Positions 32,953 through 45,647 of a DNA stretch of 64,000 nt are shown in pieces; within the stretch, counting starts at the first letter, position 1; each line of letters opens with the position of its first letter. A program made the position numbers and the translations under genes. The notes beneath the pieces were generated by a model that was not told the origin of the DNA, ran no database searches, and saw only the letters and a program-made list of their open reading frames with translations. Source of the stretch: Aralia elata (Eukaryota > Streptophyta > Magnoliopsida > Apiales > Araliaceae); contig CM068380.1 in NCBI GenBank assembly GCA_034770075.1, positions 24,482,638 through 24,546,637 on the forward strand, in the 5' to 3' direction.

Positions 32953-34875
32953 TCAAGCATAGAACCGCTTCACCGAGTCAGAATTGAGGGGTTGTGGAAA
33001 TACCTCACCATCCATTTCTTGCAATATGAGGACACCTCCGGATAACACTTTCTTAATCACAAACGGCCCCTCCCAGTTTGGGGCGAACTTTCCCTTGGCT
33101 TCGTCTTGACAAGGCATGACTCTTTTCAACACCAAATCATTTTCTTTGAACCTCCGAGGTCTTATCCTTTTGTCATATGATCGAGAGATCCTTTGTTGAT
33201 ATAATTGACCGTTCCAAACGGCAGCCACCCTTTTTTCATCAATTAGGGCCAATTGGTCGTATCGATTTTGCATCCAATCCTCCTCACTTATCTGAGCATC
33301 GATCACTACTCTGAGGGACGCCATTTCAACCTCAACTGGCAGAACGGCCTCCATCCCATACACCAAAGCGTAAGGGGTCGCCCCTGTAGAAGTACGCGTT
33401 GATGTTCGGTATGCCAGCAGGGTGAGGGGTAACAGATCCGGCCATCCCCGATGGTTAGCAGACATTTTTGCCATGATTTTCTTGATGTTCTTATTTGCAG
33501 CCTCCACTGCCCCATTCATCTTAGGACGGTAAATGACGGAATTGAGGTGCTTGATTTTGAACTGGTCACACAGTCCCTTCATGAGGGCGTTGTTTAAATT
33601 CTTGGCATTGTCAGAGACCAGAACCTCAGGCTGCCCGTATCGACAAATGACATTATTCCTGATGAACCCGACGATGACCTCCTGAGTCACCTTGGGGAAA
33701 GAAGCGGCTTCTACCCATTTGGTGAAGTAGTCGATCATGACGAAAATGAATCGGTGTCCATTGCTTGCTTTGGGCTCTATTGGTCCGATTACATCCATTC
33801 CCCACATTGAAAATGGCCACGGGGAGGTCATACAGTGCAGTTCATTGGGAGGCGTATGGATCACATTACCGTGCGCCTGACATTGATAACACCGTTTGAC
33901 ATGATCATCGCAATCGGCTTTCAGCGTTAACCAGTAATGTCCTGTCCTCAAGATCTTTTTGGCCAACATCGGTCCACTCATGTGTGGCCCACACACCCCA
34001 CGATGGATTTCATTCATAATCCTTTGGGATTGCGTTTCATCTACGCACTGCAACAGTCCCAAACCAGCATCCCTCTTGTAGAGTGAATCCCCGCTCAGAT
34101 AAAATTTCATCGCCATCTTTGGAATTCTCATCCTCTCAGCTCGACTCGTCTGGTCGGGAATGGACCTATCCCTCAAATACTCCCTTATGTCGTGATACCA
34201 AGGCTGTTTTGATAGAACCACCTCGCCTGATAATACTGCCACATGCTCCTCGTATGCCGGGGCATTCTGTACGGTGATCTCAATCTGTGGACTGTCCCTA
34301 CTCTTGATCACGTGGATTAAGGAGGCCAGAGTCGCCAATGCATCGGCAAAGTCATTTCGTCCCCGAGGAATATGGCGGAAGGCGATATCCTCGAACTCTT
34401 GCATCAGCTGGATGACACAACGATGGTATGGAAGTAACCGAAGCTCCTTAGTGTTGTATATCCCGATTGCCTGTCTGATTACCAATTCTGAATCCCCGAA
34501 CACCGCTAGTCTCTTCACTCCCATGTCGCGGGCCAAGCGGAGTCCTAAGATACACCCCTCGTATTCAGCGGTGTTGTTCGAATTGCTGAAACGAAGCTTA
34601 GTGGCCACGGGGTATTGTTCTCCGGTGATAGAGACTAGGACCGCTCCGGCTCCTGCCCCCTCGGCATTCATGGCACCATCAAAATACAGCTTCCAGAATT
34701 GTCCCTCGTCATCACATTTTTCGTGTGATACCCAAAATATATCCTTGCCCAGAAGAGGAGTTTCTAACGGCTCCATCCCTCCTGACGGGGTTTCTGCCAA
34801 CTGATCTGCAATTCCCTGCCCTTTTACGGCCTTCTGGGTCACGTATACCATGTCAAACTGTTGTAAGATTAACTG
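32953..34875 (-). pseudogene. Tat pol, second part: archaeal-type RNase H and integrase
   Basis: Continues the pol frame after the stop at 34876-34878 in the same reading frame. The second RNase H has the full D-E-D-D set: YFDGAMN, NTAEYEG, GDSELVI, RNDFADALA. Integrase has HHCC (HRGVCGPHM, HYW, CYQCQ) and the D-D-E core: MDVIGPIEP, VSDNAKNLNN, NGAVEAANK. The C-terminus is KENDLVLKRVMP to GPFVIKKVLSGGVLIL and SVKRFYA. The domains look intact, but in this copy they lie after a nonsense codon. Confidence 0.9.
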
Positions 34876-37800
34876 TCATCTGGACAATCGACAATTCAGC
34901 ATGGGCCTTTCAAAAATATATTTCAGGGGATCCATTCTTGATATCAGGTACGTCGTATGCCCATGGAGGTAGTGCTGTAATCTCCCTGCAGCCCAGGCTA
35001 GAGCACAACAAGTCCTTTCGATGGGAGTGTAATTCTGCTCACATTGGCTAAATCTTTTGCTGAGGTAATAGATGGCCTGCTCTTTACCCGCCTCATTTTT
35101 CTGTCCCAACATACATCCCATCGCGATGGTATTTACCGATATATACATAAATAGAGGGATCCCATCCCTCGGGGGTACCAGCACTGGTGCCTCAGTCAAT
35201 TGCTTTTTAATGGTCTGAAAAGCCCTTTGACATTGCTCATTCCATTCTTGGGAAACCCCTTTTCTTAACAGTTTGAAAATGGGCTCACATGTAGTCGTCA
35301 AGTGGGATATAAAACGGCTGATAAAGTTTATCCTTCCGAGGAATCCTCTTATCTCCTTTTCTGTGTGAGGCACCGGCATATCCACAATGGCCTTAATCTT
35401 TGCTGGGTCCAACTCAATGCCCCGATCACTAACCAGGAAACCCAAGAGCTTACCCGACTGCACTCCGAAAGCACACTTGGCTGGATTGAGTTTCAAATTA
35501 TACTTTCTGAGCCGATCGAACAGCTTTTTGAGATGGGTTACATGATCAGACTCTTCCCTCGACTTTACAATAATGTCATCCACGTAGACCTCTATCTCCT
35601 TATGCATCATATCGTGGAATAAGGCCATCATGGCTCTTTGATAAGTGGCCCCCGCGTTTGTGAGGCCAAAAGCCAATCGCCTATAGCAGAAAGTGCCCCA
35701 AGGGGTGATGAATGCGGTCTTTTCCCGATCTTCCTCCGCCACCATTATCTGATGATACCCCGCAAAGCAATCCACAAAAGAGTACATTTCGTACTGGGCT
35801 GTGTTATCCACCAGGATGTGTATGAAGGGCACCGGAAAGTTATCCTTGAGACTGGCCTTGTTTAGATCTCTGTAGTCTACACATACCCTTACTTTTCCTC
35901 CAGGCTTAGCCACTGGGACTACATTGGACAGCCATTCCGGATAAGTAGACACCATAATGATTCCCGCCCTGAACTGCTTAATGATTTCTTCCTTTACTTT
36001 TAGGCTCCACTCCGGTTTCAACTTTCTTAATTTTTGTTTGACAGGCCGGAAACCCTCCTTGATGGGTAATCGGTGTACCACAATGTCGGTGGACAATCCG
36101 ATCATATCCTCATGAGACCAGGCAAAGACATCCTCATATTGTTTTAGCAACTCAGTCACTTCGGCTTTTTGGCTGGGGGTAAGGTCTGTCCCTATCTTGA
36201 GTTCTTTTGGCTTGTCAGGGGTTCCAATATCAATGGTGACGGTTTGGTCCAAGTTGGGTTTGGATTTGTCCTCAACCCATCCTTTGATCTCGTCAGGCGC
36301 ATCGTCGTAATCTGTCTCGTATTGTTCAATGCCCATTAAATCGAAATCCAGCTCAATGTCAAAATCATAATCATCATTCAAATTTGAGAGACCATTTGTT
36401 AGGCAAGGATTACTCAAATTGGTACACCCTTTTTTGGATATTACTGGTTTCATGGTCCAGTTGTCGACAGTCAGGTCAGATGAAATGCGCTGGATGAAAG
36501 GGGGCTTTACATCGGACACTTCCCCGATAATTACGGCTACGTCGCCTGAGTCCTCCCTCCTATTCTCCTTAGGAATGATCAGCCTTGCCCAATCGATGAC
36601 AGGCACAACCTGTTGGGCTTCAGGTGGCGTGATAATATTCGTCCCCTCCCCACTGCTTGTTGATTGTTCGGGGATGTAGCATTTGGTTTCAAACTCCTTT
36701 GCGACCTCCTGCAGGAAACTTTCCTTCCGGGCCGACTCATTACGTGCGAGGGTTAACTCTTCATTCCCTGCCCTAATCACAGGCTCACTGATCCCCTGCT
36801 CATTGTCGACTTTGGTCACTGGACTGCCAGCTAGTCGAATCGGAGCCGCACCCCGACGGTGTCTCGGTGCTGCGCCCTCATGGTATCCCAACCCTGCTTT
36901 GCCTATCTGCTGTGGTAGGTGAATGGGCTTGGTGATTCCCTGACTGCTCCTTCCTAACCCCTGCCCAGGCTGGAAATTCATTTTTATCATTTCCTTTGCC
37001 ACAAAGGTAAGTTCGGGAGAGACCCTAGGTTTCACAGTTGGAGCTCCCAGGCATTTATAGTGGGGAGTGCTAATCTCCAGTGCTTGAAAGCTGGCAGGTG
37101 CTGCCGACTCATCCACATTGATCACTGGCAGGTCACTCCTAGGAGGAGAAGGGTCATCACATTCGGCCGAGATTGTTACCAGATTCCCATCGATGATTAG
37201 CTTGATTTGTTGGTGGAGCGTGGAGGGAACTGCCCCGGCCATGTGTATCCATGGCCTCCCTAACAGCAGGTTGTAGCTGGCCGCGATGTCAAGAACTTGG
37301 AAAGAGATGTCAAAAGTACAGGGCCCTATCTCCACCGACAACTCTATTTCTCCAATGGTATCCCTCCGGGATCCATCAAAAGCCCGGACCACCACATGAC
37401 TGGCCCGTAGGCGCTTGGAACTGATGTTCATTTTCTTTAGCGTACTGAGAGGACATATATTCAATGCCGATCCCCCATCGATCAGCACCCCATTCATGAC
37501 ATATCCTGAGGAGATTACCGCAATGTGTAGCGGTTTTCGGTGCCCCCTTCCCTCCTTGGGAATGTCTTCATTCGTGAAGGATATTGCATCGCTTTCCAAT
37601 AGGTGGCCCACCAGCTGGCCGAAACCCTCATCACTAATTTCTTTGGGCACGTATGCCTCCTCCAGAACCTTCGTCAGGGTTTTGCAATGCTCACTGGATG
37701 ACAACACCAAGTCCATGACTGATGTTAGGGTTGACCCCTCATTTAAAATCTGGATCCCCCTTGTTTCTGGGTGATCCATCCGTTTCAAAAATTCTATGGC

Positions 37801-38247
37801 CCTTTCCTCGGAAACCTCTTCATTTTTCCTCTTTTGGCTCACAAGGACTCGCCCGGGAAGACATAAGGGGTTCCCCTTTGTTGTCACGGAAGAACAACTG
37901 GCCGCTTCCTCTGGTATTCCCCCATAATTCCAGGGTACAGTCTTTAGGCTACTGATAGGGATTTGCGGCCTAGCCGCAAGGATGATGGGCCTCGGAGCCG
38001 TCAACTTGACCGGTCCCTCCGTGCTATTCGTACTTACCCCTACCAACCTGATGGGCGTTCCCCGTGTACTCCCATGATCATGTATCACGTTGATCATTTC
38101 CTCAATTTTCTGCACATAGTTCAACCTTGGCGGCCCCCCAGCTTCACTTGTCTCCGTCGCATTGACTCCCTCCCCCTCCATCATGTCTTGGCAGGGGATT
38201 TGCCTTAACATTCGGGGAGTCTGGTTGTTCCACCACAATTTCCCCAT
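34876..38247 (-). pseudogene. Tat pol, first part: protease, G-patch, RT, RNase H
   Basis: 1123 residues ending in a TGA (34876-34878) where the context LSR-QLILQQFDMVYVTQK expects tryptophan. Retropepsin with LIDGGSALNICP (about 256-268) and YNLLLGRPWIHMAGA. A G-patch follows (MIKMNFQPGQGLGRSSQGI, about 415-433). RT: FRPVKQKLRKLKPEW, VCVDYRDLNKASLKDNFP, FAFGL-type FGLTNAGATYQRAM, and intact YVDDIIVKS. First RNase H from PLFMYISVNTIAMGCMLGQ has lost its usual aspartate, as is common in Tat elements. Its start overlaps the gag end by about 100 bp in another frame, so a frameshift or splice would be needed. Confidence 0.92.
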
Positions 38248-39530
38248 TGTCGATCATGTTCTGAATTATATGTTTCAATGTCCAACAATCCTGTGTATCA
38301 TGACCCGGGGAACCCGAGTGGTAGGCGCACCGTTTGCTTGGGTCAAATCTCCTTCCCTTCGGGTCACTTGGGGGAGCCAAATTGATTATCTTCTTTTGGG
38401 CCATCAATACCGCCAAAATCCGCTCGAGAGGCTCCCCGAGTGGGGTGAATACTCGATTTTGCGAGGCCTCATATCTTCTTCGCCCCTCTGCCCTTTGATC
38501 TGTGAAGTTTGGCTGTCGGGGTGGCCCTACCCTTTGCACCTGTACCGGGAGATGGCCGTCTGTTTTTCTGGATGACCCCTGTAGGATGAGGGATACATCC
38601 TCCTCCTTCTTCTTTTGCCCCCTTTGGGAAGTGCTGCCATAGTTTCCATTCTGTATTTGCTCGGCAGCAGTTTCTAAAGCAGTAAAATCCCGGATTTTAC
38701 CCGATTTCAACCCTATATCCACCATCTCTCCATGTTTAATCATTTCAGCGAAGGGTCTTCCAATCCCCGAGATGACTCGTTCATAATACGGTGCCTCTTG
38801 AATGTCTACAAAGGTCATCACCATCTCTGATTCGCTCATCGGGGGGGTTACCTGTGCAGCCATGCCCCTCCATCGTTGCGCATATTCCCTGAAGGATTCC
38901 CTAGGTTGTTTCTTAACCTTTGTCATTTGATACCTGTCAGGGGCCATCTGGGCCTGAAAGCTGTATTGGGTTAAGAAAGTATGGGCCAATTCCTCCCAGT
39001 TGTGGATTCGGGCGTTGTCAAGGCGAGCATACCAAATTCTTGCCTCCCCCCGTTAAGCTTTTCTGGAACAGTTGCATTCTCAACCCTTCGTCCTCGGCAT
39101 AAGACCCGAGTTCTCCAATGTATATTTTCAAATGGGTGTAGGGATCCCCCCTCCCGTTGTATTTTTCAAACTCAGGGATTTTGAATTTCTCCGGGTATCT
39201 GGCTCCGGGGAAAACACATAAATCTGAATAGTTAACCCTGCCGAGGGACCCTATGCTCTTCATAGATTGGATGGTTTATTCCATTTGTCTCATTTTCTTC
39301 CGCAAGTCATCTGTATCTCCCTCTTCCGGGATAGTAATCACTGTTTTGTTTGGTACGGGAATGGCCCTTGGGAGGACTGGCTCGCCCTTAGGTGGATCCT
39401 CCTTAGGTAGTTCCTGCCTGGGTATCAACTGCTCTCTTAGCATTATGGCCATTTCTAACATCTGCTTCTTAAAGTCATCAAACTCCTCCCTAGATATGGC
39501 ACCGGAATTGGTAGATGGAATGTCAGCCAT
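38144..39530 (-). pseudogene. Tat gag, broken by one stop and one frameshift
   Basis: Capsid precursor. The N-terminal part starts at ATG 39528-39530 (MADIPSTNSG) and stops at TAA 39276-39278, then continues FKIPEFEKYNGRGDPYTHL to LRMQLFQKSLTG. An extra base in the C run at 39046-39051 shifts the frame before the expected RIWYARLDNARIHNWEEL. The rest is open: LAHTFLTQYSFQAQMAPDR, MKQ-type RESFREYAQRWRGMA, and a zinc-like CAYHSGSPGHDTQDCWTLK. Terminal residues overlap pol. Confidence 0.9.
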
Positions 39531-40294
39531 TTCAGATATGGAGTTTTGGGCCCTTTTAGACTGCGAACGGGTTTGAGGAGCAATCCTACAGAAACCAAGT
39601 TTCGAAGTTTAGTTGTGGGGAATAAAAATGCGGATGCATGCTAAAGCTATAATTTTTGTGTTTTTGGGGTTTTTTAATCTTTCCCTGCAAAACAGAAAGT
39701 TAGTAGTCCTCTAATACAATGACAAATGCTAAACATGGCTTTATTAAGCTCCCCAACTGTTCCCTGCAAAACATAGAGGTTAGTAATTTCTCTCGGCAAA
39801 AGGAAAAACGCATATGAATAATATCATGACATTTATGCGCGAAATGTAAAAAAGGCATGAAGAGACTTTTCCCGCGTAGGGTTAATCTGCGGCTGACCTA
39901 TCCTAGGGTTACTCTCACGGGCTTTTCGGCATGAAGGTCCCCAAATCTTCGCAATCTACTCGTCTGAGCCCTTTCGATTGGAGCGGATTTGGGTGGTGCG
40001 TTTCCTGAGCCATCTCCGGGGAGCAGCCCCTTCGAGTCCAGTAATAAGCAACCGACGGGTTCGCCTCAGGAGGAGGTACTCTCTCAGCATACATTCACAT
40101 TCATCGTCCTCACCGCATGCAAATGATTACTTGAAAGTAAAGCAATTCCATTCAATCATTCATTTATTGGACAGAACACACATTCACACAACAAAACGTT
40201 CAAAAGATCACAATATCGCACACACACACATATTCATGAATTTTAAAGGATAAGAAAGCATCAAGATTTGAAAGCGGCTTAAGCCCTCTAATGG
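39531..40294 (-). other. Tat 5' leader between PBS and gag
   Basis: About 760 nt without a supported gene. It contains two similar CCTGCAAAACA-GTTAGTA segments (about 39684 and 39762) and a GGTTAATCTGCGGCTGACC (about 39880) that echoes the LTR palindrome half-site. It probably includes packaging signals. Confidence 0.55.
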
Positions 40295-40312
40295 TCCCCA
40301 GCAGAGTCGCCA
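40295..40312 (-). other. Primer-binding site of the Tat element, tRNA-Arg type
   Basis: Minus-strand TGGCGACTCTGCTGGGGA two bases inside the 5' LTR. It resembles the tRNA-Arg-complementary PBS known from Ogre-type Tat elements. Confidence 0.85.
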
Positions 40313-40314
40313 GC

Positions 40315-42407
40315 TGTCGACGCCGGTTTTTTTCTTCGTGTCCTCTTTCAGTCTTTTCCAATTTTATCCTTCTTAATTTAATGATTTTTTGGAAAAGGTC
40401 GGCATATAATGTCGACGGGGTTTTGAAAGATCGCCCTTTATGATGAACCAATTAATCAGAGTCGCCATTTGGTATATTTGAAATGGATGTACCAACTCAT
40501 CCGAGTTTTCGTTTTTTATAAATCGCTGGCTCATATGTGACTCCGAATTAATTGGTCCGCGAATCGAGATTCATGGAGTTCGGGGGCTTGCTTAAGTGAG
40601 GGGAAGGTGTTAGGCACCCCTCGACTTCCGTGAAATACGGTTACCGCAATCTTGATGCTGTCCTATCCTTTAATTCATGAAATGGGCATATGTGCAGGTG
40701 TGTGTGTGTGTGTTTATGTGAATGTTGTGGTGAGTTTGTATGAAAGAATCATTTGGATTTTTAGGGAGAATCGTGCTTTAGTTTGAGAACGCTTCGGAAT
40801 GTCTTTTCGGCATACACGGGAAAGCTTTATGAGAAAGGTTTGATTTTAATTGTCAAAAACTATGAGGTTTTTTATTGGGTGTCGTTTTGGTAAAGACAAG
40901 AGTTTTAAACCTTTAACCAAAATAGGAATCGAGATTTGTACGTTGCTTTCATAAATGATAGGCAATTTCTAGGATCTCTTTCGCCCTATGCATCAAGGTT
41001 TAATAAAACATTTAATTTCTTTTATAAAACCCCTTTTCGTGGCATTTGAAAACAACTTCTTTTTAGCTCTCTCGTATAATAGGAATCGACTTTCGTTAGC
41101 ATTTCCAAATTTTTAGCCTTGTGATGCTAATATCCTACTTTGATTGGTTTTAGAAAAATCTTTATCGTTTAATCTTTTGGAATCATTTTGGTGTCATAAA
41201 ATCTAATCAAGCGTAAACACGCGTCGGGGGTATTCACGGGCATGTCAGCCATCAAAATATCCCCAAACGCCAACAATCACATATTTCACTAATACGTGGC
41301 CTTAAACCCGATTCTCGCCTTAGCGTCGTTTTAAGGCCCGACAATTACATATTACAAAACAAGCACCTTGAATCTATTACATACATCAAAACGTCCATCA
41401 TCGGATTTGAACCACGGGGTCGCTTTCCTAGGCTCACACGAGATTACGACGTACCCACGAAATGAATGCTACACAACTAACCAACCCGGATTTATCTAAT
41501 ACACCATGATATCCAAAAATGACAATCTAAATAAATTACACCCAATAAATTATCACAAACAAGCTAGAAATTTTATCAATTGGATATCCTCGGGTTATTA
41601 GGAAGAATTTTGTTCCGATGGAACCCTCACCAATAATCCCTAATCCATGATGGTTCAACAAGATCCATGAAAGTTATAACTAATTTACCCAATCAATATG
41701 ACATGAATTACTAGAACAAATAGAAATTTTTACCTTGCAATTGATCTCAAATGGATATGAACTTGTGTATTTAAATAGGATGAAGAGTGTATTTGATACA
41801 ATCAAAAATCAAAAGAATTAAATTCTCTCTTTTTTCCTTTCTTTTCTTCCTAATTGATTGCAAATTTTTGCTCTTTTTCTCTCTATTTCCGTGCTTCTTC
41901 TTCTTGCTGGGATTCTTCTTCTCCCCCAACCTTCAACTTCTTCAACTCCCTGTATGCTGAGCGAAAAATGAGCTGAAATAGGCTGGCCAAAGCCAGCCGC
42001 AGATTGATCTGCGGCTGGCTGGCTGGCCCATTTCCCATCGCACTCAGCTGATAGTGCTGATTTCCTGGTTTCCGTGCTGGCGCACCCACTTGGCCGCAGA
42101 TCAATCCGCGGCTGGCTGGCTTGACTTTCTCAATTTTCGTGTTACGCCTCGATTTTCGTGCCGTGACGCTGCTTTTCGCTGACAGGTTCGTATTTTACAG
42201 TCCGGGAATCATTGGGAGGCGTGCCACACCTTCCGGGAATGCCAAATTCGGATAGCCTTGCTATCATGTCGATTTCGGTTGCAAATTGTCATGGTGGCGT
42301 CGAGCGTCCGTACCTTTTCTGTCTTTTGCTCTCGCAGGCCGGTCCATTTGACGAATTTGCCCTCCTGTCAAGGTTAGTATACGAAGTGCAAAATTTGGGT
42401 GTCTACA
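40315..42407 (-). repeat. 5' LTR of the Tat element
   Basis: 2093 bp, nearly identical to 24247-26339. Followed on the right by target duplication TGTAT, which is the first unit of a TGTA microsatellite. Confidence 0.95.
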
Positions 42408-42443
42408 TGTATGTATGTATGTATGTATGTATGTATGTATGTA

Positions 42444-42485
<42 letters not shown>

Positions 42486-42510
42486 CATATTTATATATAT
42501 ACACACACTA
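42408..42510. repeat. Compound (TGTA)n(TG)n(TA)n microsatellite
   Basis: Starts at the right edge of the Tat element. The left flank of the element, ACACGTATGTAT, is of the same type, so the element probably inserted into this microsatellite. 42511-43211 is AT-rich with nothing recognised. Confidence 0.9.
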
Positions 42511-43220
42511 TATTACGATGACAATATAATAAGTAATAATATATGGTATATATACACTATATTGACTCATAATAAACTTTTTTAATCATAACTGTTCATA
42601 AGTAATTAATTCATTAATTATTTTTAAAAATAATATAAATTAAATTATTATTTAGTTTAAAATATTATAGAGAGATATATAAATATTGAGATTTGAGAGG
42701 ATATGAATCATATGTGGTTAAAATTTAATTGACAAAATTATAAATTTTTAATTTGACCCTGTATACTAGAAATTTTTTAAAATTTTAGTAGGGTCAATTT
42801 ATATATAATATTTAAAATTTTTAAAATTTACCTTATATTATAAATCAATTATTTTTTTCAATAGGATCAATTGACCTCACAATCTTATATGTAGCTTTGC
42901 TCCCGGTTGTAGTACTAAAACTTTCAAATAAGTTGTGTTTGGCAGACATAACTGCTTATTTTTTTTTAATATAAGCTATAAGCTGCTTGAAATAAGCGGA
43001 AACAAAGAGGGTCATAAGGCTATAATGTACTCAAGTTTCCATCATAATTCTCACTAATAAATTAGTAACTTATTATATTTAACGGTATACATAAAATCAA
43101 AATACATCCTTAATATTTTTATAAATAATGCTATTTGTGTGGGACGGAGCAAGTACTATCTTAATTCCAAATTTAGAAATATATTTTGACCTTTTTGAAA
43201 TCTTTTTACGACATTCTAAT

Positions 43221-44791
43221 AGCGTCAAATATATTTTTTTGCCACTAAACTGAAGTCGTTTTTACAAAATCATCATTAAACTACTTTTTTTTTCCGGTCA
43301 ACTCCTTGAATTTTTTTATTTATTTTTACAAAAAACTCAAAATTCTGTTTACTCCGTTAAATATTTAACGGATGATTTACGTGGCATGTCCACGTGGATA
43401 TTACTGTCCAAATTAAAAGAAGAAAAAAAAACAAGTTTGTCCCAAATTAGAGTCTCAATTGATTTTGGGTTAAACCCAATATAAATTATAAATAATTATT
43501 TTCTCTCCTTTACCCGTCATCTTCACCACTGCCACCATCTCCGCCTATCATCGCCACCAATACCGTCACTTGACCCACATCCACCAATAACAGTCCAACA
43601 CCACGACATCATTATCAAAACCACCACCAACCTGCCACCATTTGAAGAGATGAAACAATGATTATCCAAAACAAACCTCAAAATCTAAATATATCACAAC
43701 ACTATGCTCTGTTTTCAAGAAGATAAACAAATAAATTGACAAGGCTTGAAAATTCATTTCAAATCCCTTAATTTGAGTTGGAAATTCACTGGGCTTTGTC
43801 TCTTGATAAATTTCTAAAAGATTAAAAGGTGAAACATCAACCAATAATCTCATAATCAACCCCCAAAATTCAGAAAATCTGCTGCATTGCGATAGTACAG
43901 AACCCCCAAAATAACTCGATCCAAACCCCATCAAATCACTTAATTAAAGCTTAAAAATGACTAGGCTTTGTTCCCTAACAAGATTCGAGTAGAATGAGAC
44001 TGAAATCGACAACAAAAAGATCGAAAAATCGATCGAATCTAACCTCAAAAGTCCAGTTGCGAATTGCTCAACTTCGAGAGGTCGTGGAGGTGATTTCAGC
44101 CTATTTCTTCATCAAATCAGGTATAAATCAACTCTATAAATATTTCCGTACAATAATTTGTTGCTTCAATACAATTAATTGAGGTCACAAGCTTTTTTGC
44201 TTTGAATTTTTTCTTCATTGATATGGTTTTCCTTCGATGGTAGACTTGCTTTTTCTTATCTTGACTTCTCTAGCAATTAGCGATTGTGGGTTTATCTCCA
44301 AATTCTAATTATAAAGATTCCGATTTGCTTGACCTTTGGTGATTGGCAATGGTGGATTTATCTCCAAATTCCGATTGCGGTGCTATTCCGATTTCTGGTA
44401 CAATATTTTAGATAAATTGTATGGGTTAAAAATTTGAGGTCATGAGTTTCTCTCTAACTTGGTTTGAGAGAGAGAAGTTTTTAGTGGAGTGGTGGCGGCT
44501 GAGGTGTAGTGGTGGTGGTGATGGTGGTCCTGGTGAAGAAATTTTGTTTGGCTTTCAGGTGGGCTGGTGGAGGAGGAAGAAATGTGGAACTTTATTATCC
44601 TCACCAACTCATCTTTCTCTCTAGTCTCTCCTTATCGGCAAATCCATTAAAGTCTTATCTTATTTAACGATTTTTGTAGCATTTTGTAAGAAAAAAAATG
44701 AGGTCAGTGAGTCGTTTGCTAAAAAAAACTAGTTCAATGATAATTTTGTAATTTCGACCCCAGTTTAATGATGAAAAAAATGATTTAACCC
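43221..44791. mobile_element. MULE-like nonautonomous DNA element
   Basis: A 1571-bp element with terminal inverted repeats of at least 65 bp (CACTAAACTGAAGTCG, TTACAAAATCATCATTAAAC on the left; complements CATTAAACTGGGGTCG, TTACAAAATTATCATTGAAC on the right). Flanks CATTCTAAT (43212-43220) and CATCCTAAT (44792-44800) are a 9-bp target duplication with one mismatch, as for Mutator-like elements. The interior has CCACCATC/GGTGGTGG-rich subterminal stretches and no transposase. Confidence 0.75.
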
Positions 44792-44800
44792 CATCCTAAT

Positions 44801-45178
44801 ATGTTTAGTTCAGTTTTAACAATTATAATTGTTTGTACTAAAATTTGAAAAAATTGTAATGATTTTGAATTTTAAAATTTTGTAAATTAACCATAAAAAA
44901 ATAAGTCTAGATGTATCTCTATTTTTGAAAGGATTTTAAAACGAAACAAGTATTACTTTTGAGTCCAAACGCCAAAAGATCAAAATATTCTCCTAAAAAT
45001 AATTTACATCAAATTATTAGAGCATTTGGGAGGGGAGAAACAAGGGAACCTGTAAAATGAGAAGACAAACAGAGGAGTGTAAAGGGAAGTCACCTATCAA
45101 AAGAAAAGAAACGAGGGGAGCAACATCTAAGGCAATAGAAAAGAAACTTTAAAACACACAGATTAATTGGAAATGCAA

Positions 45179-45180
<2 letters not shown>
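44801..45180. other. AT-rich spacer
   Basis: No gene or repeat recognised. Confidence 0.6.
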
Positions 45181-45212
<32 letters not shown>

Positions 45213-45215
<3 letters not shown>

Positions 45216-45579
45216 CGGTTCTGGAAAGGACCGGTCCGTTAACGGACCGGCTATAGCGACGATTTTTTCCGTCGCTATAGGTTTATGGTGACGGCACATA
45301 TATGGGTCGTCGCCATAGACCTATAGCGACGGAAAAAACCGTCGCTATAGTCGGTCCGTTCTCCAGCGAACTAAAAACGAATCGAGCTTTAGCGATGGTT
45401 TTGTCTGTCGCTAAAGCCATGCGTCACTTAACAGACCTATAACGACGGTCCGACGATGGTTTTGTCCGTCGCTCGCTATAGGTCTGTTAAGTGACGCATG
45501 ACTTTAGCGACGAACAAAACTGTCGCTAAAGCTCGGTTCGTTTTTGGTCTGTTCCCAGCAGTTCACTGGAGAGCCGGAC
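45213..45579. mobile_element. Hairpin (foldback) element between (TA)n tracts
   Basis: About 367 bp with ends GTCCGGTTCT and AGAGCCGGAC. Inside: a perfect 20-bp palindrome at 45231-45250 (CCGGTCCGTT/AACGGACCGG), a 100-bp near-perfect palindrome at 45251-45350 made of two CTATAGCGACGG..CCGTCGCTATAG hairpins, and a second inverted repeat with arms of roughly 100 bp at 45353-45575. (TA)n runs abut both sides (45185-45212, about 45595-45637). Confidence 0.8.
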
Positions 45580-45590
45580 CGTGTGTGTGT

Positions 45591-45639
<49 letters not shown>

Positions 45640-45647
<8 letters not shown>

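Larger units (their letters stand above)
24247..42407 (-). mobile_element. Tat-lineage Ty3/gypsy retrotransposon, 18.2 kb, young
   Basis: Two 2093-bp LTRs (TGTCGACG to GTGTCTACA) and target duplication TGTAT (24242-24246, 42408-42412). On the minus strand: 5' LTR, tRNA-Arg-type PBS, gag, pol (protease, G-patch, RT, RNase H, second archaeal-type RNase H, integrase), a long 3' region and PPT. The second RNase H before integrase, PBS and large size define the Tat (Ogre/Retand-type) lineage. The 3' region carries two genes on the opposite strand and a tandem array. Gag has a stop and a frameshift and pol one stop; all catalytic residues checked are present. Confidence 0.95.

Noticed and set aside
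34274..34804. 176-residue plus-strand frame inside Tat pol
   Set aside because: Antisense shadow of the intact RNase H and integrase frame; codon pattern and domains belong to the minus strand.
42212..42529. 105-residue frame at the end of the Tat LTR
   Set aside because: It is LTR sequence running into the TGTA/TA microsatellite; the other LTR has a different ending.
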